A DNA stretch of 64,000 nt. Source: Oncomelania hupensis. Lineage: Eukaryota; Mollusca; Gastropoda; Littorinimorpha; Pomatiopsidae. Shown here piece by piece: positions 56,201 through 64,000 of this stretch. A program made the translations under genes and the position numbers. The stretch lies in NCBI GenBank assembly GCA_036898135.1, contig CM072525.1:24770887-24834886 (forward strand). The letters run 5' to 3'. The first letter of the stretch is position 1. Each line of letters starts with the position of its first letter. The notes below the pieces were generated by a model, which saw only the letters and a list, made by a program, of their open reading frames with translations, was not told the DNA's origin and ran no database searches.

Positions 56201-59200
56201 AGCCGTGAGGCTTAATCAGTTAATGATCACCATGATCTAGTCCCTACACTACTACTACTACTACTAAGGAAATTGGCACTTAATCATCAGGATCCCAGTC
56301 ACACTAAAAGTATCAAATGCATGCAAGCTTACCTTTTAGCTATATTTACACTATGTACACCACTCCACTACACCACTGAATCTACTTGGACATGGGAAGA
56401 GACCTGCTTGAAACCTCTGTTAAAATTAAATTTGTCCAATGATGCCATCGGCAAATTTAGCTCGACCACGATATCCACCATCATGGTTTCAGCTCTTATT
56501 ACGTCCAAATCATGGTTATAAACTTGACTTGGAAAATAACTAGTCAACTTTTGGTTTGTTTTGTCAAGATTTTTTAGACTTTCCAAGCTCGCTTCTTTTT
56601 TCAAATGCTTCTTTCCCTCGACATGCCGGTTCACGTCATCCATACCACCGTACATCATGCAGCCGAATTCACTGGCACATATTGTGCAAAACACCTTGTA
56701 TTCCACACTTCCACGTTTGATACACGGATATCTTTCGGTGTATTTCTCCTTGTAAGGCTGCAGACGCTTTGTAGACTTTTTACCACCGGCACCAGCGGAT
56801 TTGGATTCACTTTCAGTTTCATCGGAAAATTCATCATCAGTCGCCTTACGTTTTGACGCCATTTTCGATTCGAACGAGTTTCTATGCCCATGCGCAGTGC
56901 GGCTCAAACAGCTGTTCGGCAACACTCGGAAGGCCGCGTCATCATCGTGTGCTGTGACTTTGGCCACTGTCGGAACTGAAACCGCGCGTCATTTGTCTTT
57001 TTTTTTCCCCCGACACGCACGCTTAAAAAGTGTGTTCCAGACTTTTTTTAAATTTCCGGAACGCGAAAAAAACTTCCGTATTTTCCATAACCAATTGTAA
57101 TATTTATTTATATCCGGGACAAATCCGGAAATTCCGGAACGGTAGGCAGGCCTGTTAATTTGATATGAAATATGTCTATTTAACAACTATTATTGAAAGA
57201 ACAGTAGCTTAAATGCCTAAGGTACTGAACTTTCTTTCCGGTGCCAGAGAAATGTCTGGCACAAACGTGGAAACATGCCTGGCAGGGAAAGAGTTAACCT
57301 ACTTTGGACAGCTCCAGTGACCTTGACCAAATTTTTATAATATTTTTGTCTCATTGACATCTATCATGCATCATAGATTCATAAGTTCAATACTAATAAC
57401 CTAGATTAAAAAAGTGAATTGTTTTTTTAATTGTCATTTTTGTACTAACATTTGTTGACCCTGTGACCTTGACCTTGAGGTAAAGTCATTCATTCATTGA
57501 TCATTTATGAGATCTCATGGGTATACTCCATCTTACCAAGTTTGGTTGTGATGTTCTGAGTATTTAGCCACTTTAAAGTTTTTTGCACAGACAGATGGAA
57601 GAACAGACATTTTTTCGATATCAATTTTGGACTATTTACACAGATTTGCAAAAATCTAGAAACCTGGGGGGAGGGGAGGGGAGGGGGGGGGAGGAGAAGT
57701 ATGTAGACTCACACTACTATGCATGCGAGTCAAAAAAAAGGGTGAATGTGACAGTTTTTAGAGCTGTTGGTGAGCTGTTGGTGAGTAATTCGTAGAAAAC
57801 GGTTTGTTACTGGACATTGAATAATTATATTATAAATGGAAATTAGGACTCTGTGCCCCAATCAAATATTTTCTTCACTGTATCACAAGAAAATTGTTTT
57901 GATGTTCGTGTCAGCAACTGGTATCTTTGTCACCGAATCAATCTGTTGATGTGTGTGAATCAAGTTCATCATCAAACAAACCACTTGATTGAGGTCCAGC
58001 TCAGTTTGCCTGGCTAAAAGAGTACTTTTAATATCAAATCTAAACCCATCTCAAAATGTCCACAGAGCTATACTAAATAATTACCTGAAAAGGAATGTTG
58101 AGGCGCTTTTTCACATCCAGTCTGTATTGTCGGAACATGGACTTGTTACTCTCGTCTGTAATTTTCAGGCGCAAGATCTCGTACACTCTCCGAGCTTGCC
58201 GCTGGGAACAGAAATGCCAACCACGCCTTTAAAACAAATGTGCGTACCATATTGACTTACTGTTTCGCTTCTTTATAAATGCCAATACTGGTGTGGTTTT
58301 TTTTTTTGGCAAATGACTTTTGCTTAATTTTTGCTGTTTTACCAGCAGTTATGGATACTTGAAGAGACAAACACCTTGTGTAAAACATCACATGAGACTT
58401 CCGAAAGTGTTCTGCAAGGCTAACGAATTCATAAGAAGCAAAATAAAAATAACATGTTTAAATAACATGTTTATTAGTTTGTTAAGGCTAAGCATATTCG
58501 TGTTCTTCAAAGCTGCAACCAAAACTAAATAAGTAATCTTCTAATTTATTTTCTGAGCATTCTCACAACGCCTGTTTTATTTTGTATAACTGAAAGACGT
58601 AACAAATAAATACAAAAATAAATTTGGCTCATCCTACTAAGCTTTAGTATTAATCTCAGTCGGTCCAGCTGGAAACTAACAATGACGAAATGGAGAAATA
58701 AATAATAACTAAAAGTTGACTCACTCTACTCAGCTTCAGAGTTTTCTGTGCTTCTAGCGCCATGGCAGAGTCAAAGCCCTCTAGCAAGTAGTCCGGCTGG
58801 AAGTTCTTCAACTTCAAGCAGTTCCGGGCGTCCACATAGTCGCGCAAGCGCTGGAAGTTTTCTGATGGATCTTCCACTGTACAACATGACAACATTTGAA
58901 ATTATAACATATTTTCCCCATTTGACAGCAAAATGCCATCAAAGCCAAGTAACAGACTACATATCGAGCACCTGTAGTTTTACGACTAGCATCATATATT
59001 TAACCATCCCAAACCATGCCTTCATCGCATGTTCAGTGGGGCAATTTTTCTTTCCTTACAACCGACACACATTCTACAATTATTTCAACCAATAGCTTCC
59101 TCACAACTGTATTTCACAGGGGTTCTGAAAGAGCTGATCCCTTCAAATAACAAAGGCATGCAGCTCACTCATCTGAGGGGAATCCTTTTTCTTCCCACTT

Positions 59201-61918
59201 GTCCCTTCTATTCTTGTATAACTCACAATACTTCCATCAAATTTCACTGAATCATGCACTGGAGTCTCATGGCTGGCAGACACATTTGTACTCGTTTATT
59301 TTAATATTGTGTACAAGTTGTTAACCTTCGCCATACTTTGCTTTCCGGGGTTAAAATGTGATTTATCTGTCACTTAGCAACGAATGAACATTGACATTTA
59401 CATTTTTGGGCTTGTAAACACTCGTAACTATTCTTGAGAAATGCATGGAATCTCAAAGCAAATGAAGAAAACTTGAATTATTTAATTATTTATTTTCAGT
59501 TTGGGGTAAAACTGACTATGAAATATGGCACTGGTTAAAAATAATGCGCTAGTTGGAATTCTGATAAACTTCTGACTGTATTGGTGTTTGGGCACTATAC
59601 TAGTGAGAAAGTGAAAGTTTTGTTTTTAGCAATCCTGCTTCACTAAAAATCCTACTAAACAAATTAAGACCAATACTTACCCGTGATGTCAACTACTGTG
59701 GCATCAGGTACAACGTCATTGTAGAAGGTCTGTAACAACTCTGCACCATGACCTTGTCTCTGGAATGGTGGCATGATCAGGAACTGGCTGTAAACAAACA
59801 AATAGTCAATAGAAAACAGTCTAAATGCTTTATAAATGGTCATCATCATCATTACCATCACCATAAGCATCATCATCATTGCAATCATCATCATCATGCT
59901 AACCTCAGTCTTGGCCTGGTGTTTTCAGGGTAAGCGTAGTATCTGTAAGCAGTCATGTAACCTGCTGTTGCATACATGGTCTTCCCATCACGCTTGTACT
60001 TCTCAAACCTGCAAATATCACACCACAGCTCTAAATGTGAAGGAAGCCAGAAAGACGCTATTCCAAAGCGTAAGAAGAATAAACAGGTAAAGGCACAACT
60101 AAATGTATAATGAATGTAGACTGTTTTGTTCTGTTCCCCGATGACAACTCAAAAAGCTTGTAATCAATACTGTACCAAGGTTACTACGGTTCAAAATGTT
60201 CCTTCCATACACAAGCCTGTTAATTTAGCTACATAAAAGAAGCTTATAAACTAGAGCTGCCAAAGTAAGTATCGGCTACTTACAACTAACATAGTCAATG
60301 ACCACAGCTACATCTTTATTAACAACAGCAATACAGATTCTGTGTTAAACACAAAGTATGATGAAGCTAGGATAAATTCAAGGAGATGATGAACATGAAT
60401 CAGTTTGCTGTATTCAATCTGTTAAAAAAAAAATTATAACAAATTACAAACTTGGACCACTTTCACAGTAACCTAATCAAGAACATTCTATTCCTACAAT
60501 GACATCAAAAACACAACCAAAACTCCCTCAAACACAGTATGAGATGATTAAAAAAATTTAAATCCAAGACAACCTAATTAACAGCACAATTCCTACAATT
60601 TTAACACCAAAAACTATCAAAACTCCAACAAACGCATTGCAGTCCTGAACTTACAAGAGATAGAATGTCCACTTATCGTCTGTATCGTCGATGAAGGAAG
60701 CGGCATCAATGAAGAAGAGAATAAAGAGCTGAAGGCGCTGGTGGAACTCTCTGAAGCCAGGGCATTCAATGTCCGTTTTGTAGATCTGAAATTCCCTCTC
60801 AATGCCATCTGAAAGTTGGGAACACAAAAACAATTATATGAATGTATGTGTATGTGTATGTGTATGTGTGTGAGTGAGTGTGTGTATGTATGTACATACG
60901 TATGTATGTATCTATTTATATATGAGAAAAAGAAATGGGGCAAGGTTTTAGGGATGCAAAAGCCCTGGGCAGGATGCAGGAAAGGAGCTAACTAATTTGT
61001 TAAAAGTGATGTAAATTTATGGGGTTTCCAGAGTTATACAGTTCAAATGTACCATAGATGATGAATACTGCAGAATACAACAGCACCAAGCTAGCCTACC
61101 TCCACTTGGCTGGCTTAAATAATAACTACTGACCTTTCTGAATTTTGTAGGAGTGGACAAGGTTGCCGAACGGCTGAAAGCTGTCGTCTTTTCCCACTTC
61201 TTTCATAAACTCGTCAAGATTTGTCAGAAACCCAGGTGCCATCTCCGTCGTCAACACCTTGCTCACATTGTCTGCCTATGAAAACAACAAATACCGTGCT
61301 CTTTCAAATTTAAATCAATTTTCTCAAAGCGATTTTTTTATTTATTCTTGAAAATTAAAAGGGGACAAAAGCTACAATTTCTAAGATGTGAAATTGAGAT
61401 GCAAATACCAAAAACATAAAATAATAATAATGATTCAACATTATTATCATTCCCATGATTATACAAATTTAACAGAAGAAATAAGAAATGTATCCACAAG
61501 TAGGAACATTCATTGATGAACAATGCTTCTGTGGTTGCAAACAATAATAATGTTGATCTTTTATTGGTTTTTTTTTTTCAGTGCTAGCAAAATCAAACCT
61601 CAAAATCGTGTCTATGTATTTGCAGTTTTAGCTTCTGTCATACAGGAGTGCCATGGTACAAGTGAGCATAACATCATCAACTAGTCCTTTTACTGCTTCC
61701 GGCAATGATGTTACTATGATCAGAAATCAGAAAATTTTCCACGACATCAACAACAACAATGACATTTACAGCAGCCCTCTCCTAAGCACTCAATACTCAC
61801 AAAGAGACCATCCTTGCCAGACACCTTCTGTGAGAATTTAATGTTGAGATAGGGGATGAGTCGCCCTGCTGTGTGGTAACATTGTACCTCCAGATCCTTG
61901 TAACCGAATATGTTTTCC
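53092..61918 (-). CDS. HAT1: Histone acetyltransferase type B catalytic subunit HAT1, 5'-partial, 8 exons seen
   Basis: HAT1 is a GNAT-family enzyme that acetylates newly made histone H4 at Lys5 and Lys12, with RBBP7/4, before chromatin assembly. The joined frame has about 355 residues from ENIFGYKDLEVQ to RLAAMSV; human HAT1 has 419, so roughly 60 N-terminal residues are missing. Visible: the N-terminal lobe (GFLTNLDEFMKEVG, FQPFGNLVHSYKI), the GNAT strand with YATAGYMTAYRYYAYPE, the acetyl-CoA loop QRQGHGAELL, the acidic VEDPSENF that corresponds to human AEDPSKSY, and the C-terminal RQARRVYEILRLKITD and KRDFSKLEKALKPDEL. Exons in transcript order: 61801-61918, 61134-61275, 60655-60808, 59904-60008, 59681-59787, 58725-58876, 58085-58201, 53092-53265. 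All are GT..AG with matching phases. The last intron (4.8 kb) is swollen by nested transposons. Confidence 0.93.
53395..53930. repeat. Dispersed repeat with many TGACCTTGA-type motifs, copy 2
   Basis: Collinear with 50.29-50.57 kb and extended rightwards. Half-sites of the form TGACCTTGA, GACCTCGACC or the inverse occur about ten times in 450 bases. It lies in the last HAT1 intron next to the exon. Confidence 0.7.
53962..55273 (-). mobile_element. hAT-like non-autonomous element F, 6-bp TSD GATATA, inside P1
   Basis: Termini CAGGCATGGGAATT/AATTCCCATGCCTG-type (14 of 14 allowing the terminal run), flanked by GATATA at 53956-53961 and 55274-55279. On the minus strand at 54598-54885 is MSHIVKRGEQYSEGNVKNKW, then KNKWRWEWTEKNAK, RVSVCFRKLQ and MARCIMCPKDVDYSHRGLTA, LVEHMGSAKHL. 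The CxxC...H...H spacing is BED-like. A GC-rich palindromic patch lies near 54.0-54.1 kb. No catalytic core. Confidence 0.8.
55870..56260 (+). pseudogene. CR1-like LINE 3' end inside element G
   Basis: The frame to 56103 reads FELNKFDITRNSVNKLF, then NFRKHTFSNRVAPLWNKLPQ and KTLNSFKNLID, the very C-terminus of a CR1/jockey-type reverse transcriptase. A GTGAGGCTTAATCAG region and a TAC repeat (56248-56267) follow, likely the 3' tail. 5'-truncated. Confidence 0.75.
56368..56862 (-). CDS. hAT-like transposase N-terminal region with zinc finger (truncated, in element G)
   Basis: From ATG at 56862 an open 164-codon frame reads MASKRKATDDEFSDETESES, a basic linker, KYTERYPCIKRGS, VFCTICASEFGCMMYGGMDD, VNRHVEGKKHLKK and QKLTSYFPSQ, DLDVIRAETMMVD, ELNLPMASLDKF. 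The CxxC...H...H cluster is a BED-like zinc finger, and the layout is that of the N-terminal fifth of a hAT transposase. The RNase H-like core, insertion domain and C-terminal dimerisation region are missing. The frame is intact, unlike the equivalents in B and D, so a DNA-binding fragment could be made; that is inference. Confidence 0.7.
   Translation of the reverse strand: MASKRKATDDEFSDETESESKSAGAGGKKSTKRLQPYKEKYTERYPCIKRGSVEYKVFCTICASEFGCMMYGGMDDVNRHVEGKKHLKKEASLESLKNLDKTNQKLTSYFPSQVYNHDLDVIRAETMMVDIVVELNLPMASLDKFNFNRGFKQVSSHVQVDSVV
57300..57730 (-). repeat. Dispersed GTCAAGGTCA repeat, inverted relative to 1110-1460
   Basis: GTGACCTTGACCTTGAGG, CATTTATGAGATCTCATGGG and CTTACCAAGTTTGGTTGTGA are the reverse complement of the block at 1.2-1.3 kb. 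GGACTATTTACACAGATTTG-CAAAAAT and a G-rich patch near 57.67 kb follow, as in the foldback at 0.77 kb. It lies in the last HAT1 intron. Confidence 0.65.
58085..58201 (-). CDS. HAT1: HAT1 penultimate exon
   Basis: RQARRVYEILRLKITDESNK then MFRQYRLDVKKRLNIPFQ, matching human HARRVYEILRLLVTDMSD. Acceptor TCCCAG|CGGCA, donor CAG|GTAATT. Confidence 0.93.
58725..58876 (-). CDS. HAT1: HAT1 exon with VEDPS motif
   Basis: EDPSENFQRLRDYVDARNCL, then LEGFDSAMALEAQKTLKLSR. The Glu-Asp of VEDPS corresponds to an acidic pair implicated in catalysis in human HAT1. Acceptor GTACAG|TGGAAG, donor AGA|GTGAGT. Confidence 0.92.
59681..59787 (-). CDS. HAT1: HAT1 exon with acetyl-CoA loop
   Basis: QFLIMPPFQRQGHGAELLQT then VVPDATVVDIT. 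QRQGHGA is the GNAT motif A loop (human QGQGHGA). Acceptor TTACAG|CCAGT, donor CGG|GTAAGT. Confidence 0.94.
59836..59897. repeat. Imperfect CAT/ATG trinucleotide repeat
   Basis: CATCATCATCATTACCATC and similar triplets fill this short HAT1 intron up to the next splice donor. Confidence 0.85.
59904..60008 (-). CDS. HAT1: HAT1 exon, GNAT beta strands
   Basis: FEKYKRDGKTMYATAGYMTA then YRYYAYPENTRPRL, matching human FATVGYMTVYNYYVYPDKTR. Acceptor TTGCAG|GTTTG, donor TGAG|GTTAGC. Confidence 0.93.
60655..60808 (-). CDS. HAT1: HAT1 exon, N-terminal lobe end
   Basis: GIEREFQIYKTDIECPGFRE, FHQRLQLFILFFIDAASFID, DTDDKWTFYL. It matches human CRGFREYHERLQTFLMWFIE. The motif reads FID where human has FIE. 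Acceptor TTTCAG|ATGGC, donor CTT|GTAAGT. Confidence 0.93.
60835..60920. repeat. TGTATG/TG-rich microsatellite
   Basis: Alternating TGTATG, TGAG and GTATGTA units just upstream (minus strand) of the HAT1 exon acceptor. Confidence 0.8.
61134..61275 (-). CDS. HAT1: HAT1 exon, second seen
   Basis: ADNVSKVLTTEMAPGFLTNL, DEFMKEVGKDDSFQPFGNLV, HSYKIQK, matching human GFCTNTNDFLSLLEKEVDFK and PFGTLLHTYSV. Acceptor CATAG|GCAGA, donor AAAG|GTCAGT. Confidence 0.92.
61801..61918 (-). CDS. HAT1: HAT1 exon, first seen in the window
   Basis: ENIFGYKDLEVQCYHTAGRL then IPYLNIKFSQKVSGKDGLF, matching human TAFGYKGLKILLYYIAGSL. Acceptor TCCAG|GGAAA, donor TTT|GTGAGT. The previous exon must end in phase 2. Confidence 0.9.
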
Positions 61919-64000
61919 CTGGACGCAACATAACGTCGACAGCATAATGATAATAATAATACTAATATATGCATGAATTAAAATCTGACTAACACTAACA
62001 TAATATGCATTAGCGGAGTACCCACACCTAGTGCTGGCTAACAGTAGATACTGGTTCCTCTCAAGTAAACTCTCTCTCTCCCTCCCATTCTTGATTCTAT
62101 ATGTTTCGCACTCGGTCTGCATCTTTCTGTTTCGGGAGACATGGAAAGGACTTGTCATCACTATCAATATCTTCTTGGTTATGAGAGAGAAAGAGGAAAA
62201 GATAAAAAAGTAGGTACCGGCAGGCCCTTCATAGCAGTAGGTCACGCTTCTAACATTTGCCCTCCAACCTCTTTGTTTCAAACTGGTCTAGCTCTTTTAT
62301 TTAATGCTTTTATGCAATAAACCTTGTATGAATTTTAAAGATGATGTTTTATTCTTTCGTTTGAGTGCATGTGTGAGTGTGGATATGGTACCGTTATTTA
62401 AAAATCCGTTGTTGAAAATCACAATTTTTGTCAAAAATTGCAGCGGTGGTCCGATTTCCAAAGCAAGACGATTTTAGCTATGTTGTTTAAAACTCTCGCC
62501 GGATGTGTACTATAAATAGAACCATGCAATGGCATATATCACTGAAAAGTGCGTTTCGCGATCTTTAAAATGGTGTCAAATATGAGATATAAATTTTAGT
62601 TTTAACGAATTTTATTGCAAATTGAAAAATTTAAACTACAAATTCGTCCTCTTGCTGAAATATTAGGCATATCAAATAAGGTATCATTCGAAAGATAATT
62701 CATTTTTCTTTCTTAAAATCTCGTTTCCGACGAGATTAAATGTATCGTACGCGTCCATTGGTTGAAATGCCGAGGTCACGCGTGATCAAATGTGGCGACG
62801 CCAATTTCAAAATGGCAGCATCCAGTGTGCTAACAATTTCGCCCCAAATCAGCAAACAGCTAGGCAAGTTCACACCATTATCGCTGTAAATGTCTTCTAC
62901 ATCCAATTCTATACAATGCCAAAGTATTTTTAAGAGTGTTATGATGTTTAATTTTGTGTAATTGCGTACAATTTGATAGCAGTGCAAACAGATAAATAAC
63001 TAGTCTAGAATATAGTAAACCTCACTAGTGAAGCAGGTTTTCGTTTTTTTGGGGGGGTTCGATTTCTGACATAATATTTATAATGTTTATGTTGAAAAAT
63101 ATAATTTGAGGTTTCTAATGTAAATTATTATAGATGAAAGTACAAATTATCCATCCGATTTTGTATATTTTACAATATAAAAGGGTCACTGGCGATTGTG
63201 TTTCAACTTCCGGTAATGGTAGGCCTATTGACTATGCGTCGTCTGCTAAGTGAAGAAGTAACATTCAGTAATTTATTTCACCAAGTGACACATTTAAAGA
63301 TATCATATGTGCACCAGAAAAGTTAATGGTTGAAGTTGGAAAACAGCAAACAATGCACACACCCAATTATTAAAAAGTTAACTACAAAATTCAGAATGAA
63401 CTAATGAAGTCCATAAAACCTAAAAAGCCTCAGAAAAGCTAATGTGATAAAAGAAACTATTAGGGCACATTTATTATGACAAATATAACCATTTAAAATC
63501 ATTTATAGCATTTTAATGGTTTTGTAACTTCTGATCTGTGAAAGGCAAGCATTATTCATGACATTCCTGCAATTACTAGGGAATACTAACCTCTTACGTT
63601 ACCCGTGAGGGAAGGTGCGGGGTGGGAGGAAGGGGTGGTGGGTGGGGAGAGGGGTGAAATTTTAAATCTATAATACTACTGTGTTGTATGATGTCAATTT
63701 GAAGCATTTTAAAAGTTATTCACAGAACACTTTAAATTTTTACAATTGGACAAGAAGTGTACAAGTTGTGTCACTTGGAAATTCTTTTGTTTTTGCCGCA
63801 TGCGATTTTAGCTCGCAAGGCATTTTTGGCTGACTGGCAATCAAAAACCACTATTGCCATCCCACCCCAAAAAATTGGGCTTATTCTGAACAATACTTTA
63901 TTCAGAATCCCAGAAGTTTGATCAATTTTGACAAGAAATTAAGAAACTGTGGAATGTCAAAGTATGCTTACCATGCAATTTGCAAAAAATGGCCTAAAAC
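61919..64000. other. Upstream part of HAT1: intron or 5' flank without recognised exon
   Basis: No segment encoding the expected HAT1 N-terminus was found on the minus strand. A stretch at 62.45-62.85 kb is somewhat richer in CpG (CGACGAG, ACGCGTCC, CACGCGTG) and contains AAAATGGCAGCATCC near 62810, which resembles promoter-type sequence. No gene is claimed. A poly-G tract lies near 63050 and a G-rich patch near 63615-63655. Confidence 0.4.

Larger units (their letters stand above)
55784..57154 (-). mobile_element. hAT-like non-autonomous element G, exact 6-bp TSD TTAATT, inside P1
   Basis: Perfect 14-bp termini CAGGCCTGCCTACC/GGTAGGCAGGCCTG with TTAATT on both sides (55778-55783 and 57155-57160). 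It encodes the best-preserved transposase N-terminus of the set (separate entry) and itself contains a CR1 tail at about 55870-56260. It belongs to the same TIR family as A and B. Confidence 0.85.
53932..57297. mobile_element. piggyBac-like element P1 (TTAA-flanked), split by nested hAT-like insertions
   Basis: TTAACTCTTTCCCTGCCA at 53932 and the exact inverse TGGCAGGGAAAGAGTTAA ending at 57297. A subterminal TGCCAATCGACGATATA occurs both at 53945 and at 55306. Removing hAT-like elements F and G leaves roughly 0.7 kb of P1 itself, which has no transposase frame. It lies inside the last HAT1 intron. Confidence 0.75.

Noticed and set aside
62736..62990. AAAATGGCAGCATCC at 62810 as the start of a plus-strand gene, or the minus-strand frame here as HAT1 N-terminus
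   Set aside because: The plus frame stops after about 25 codons without a convincing donor. The minus frame has no similarity to HAT1.
63945..64000. Minus-strand GCATG|GTAAGC at the window edge as the preceding HAT1 exon
   Set aside because: The phase could fit, but the encoded residues (LGHFLQIAW) do not match the expected HQ(L/V)FG block.

Overview
The window is nuclear DNA of an intron-rich animal, most likely a marine mollusc and probably a gastropod. This rests on three conserved metazoan chromatin/transcription genes split into short exons with GT..AG introns, and on dense SINE, LINE and TIR-transposon debris of the kind seen in mollusc genomes. No bacterial features are present. The species cannot be named from the sequence.

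Three protein-coding genes can be assembled by reading across introns. (1) 10042-32392, minus strand: a complete cyclin-T-like gene (P-TEFb regulatory subunit, partner of CDK9), ten coding exons, 837 codons, with a divergent first cyclin box and a long disordered C-terminus. (2) 34654-47626, plus strand: KANSL2 (NSL histone acetyltransferase complex subunit 2), eight coding exons, 465 codons, all junctions in phase. (3) 53092-61918, minus strand: HAT1 (type B histone acetyltransferase), eight exons covering about 355 codons; the first ~60 residues lie outside the window or were not found. Cyclin T and KANSL2 are head to head and may share a promoter region around 32.4-32.6 kb. All three gene products act on transcription or histone acetylation, but there is no sign that they work together beyond proximity.

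The rest is mobile DNA. 1-9.4 kb: RTE-like and CR1-like LINE remains, foldback and AT-palindrome repeats, SINEs. Cyclin T introns: three hAT-like elements, two piggyBac-like elements, a pogo-like deletion derivative, a broken DDE-transposase gene, and an unexplained array of CATTTCGGATG / GTGTCCC motifs. KANSL2 introns: a 1.07-kb hAT-like element, a 5-bp-TSD element, a (TA)n tract, a CR1-like fragment, a 1.35-kb solo-LTR candidate, and a SINE whose head fuses a tRNA-like half to a 5S-rRNA-like half. 47.7-53.0 kb (intergenic): another hAT-like element and repeats carrying TGACCTTGA half-sites. The last HAT1 intron holds a nest: a CR1 tail inside a hAT-like element, which lies beside a second hAT-like element inside a piggyBac-like element.

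The most notable pattern is a set of seven elements with hAT-like ends (CAGRSNTG...) and 6-bp target-site duplications, six of them exact, plus one with a 5-bp duplication. Several keep a short ORF for the N-terminus of a transposase (acidic/basic start, sometimes a BED-like zinc finger) while no catalytic core is visible. The piggyBac-like and pogo-like derivatives show the same 'N-terminus only' remnant.
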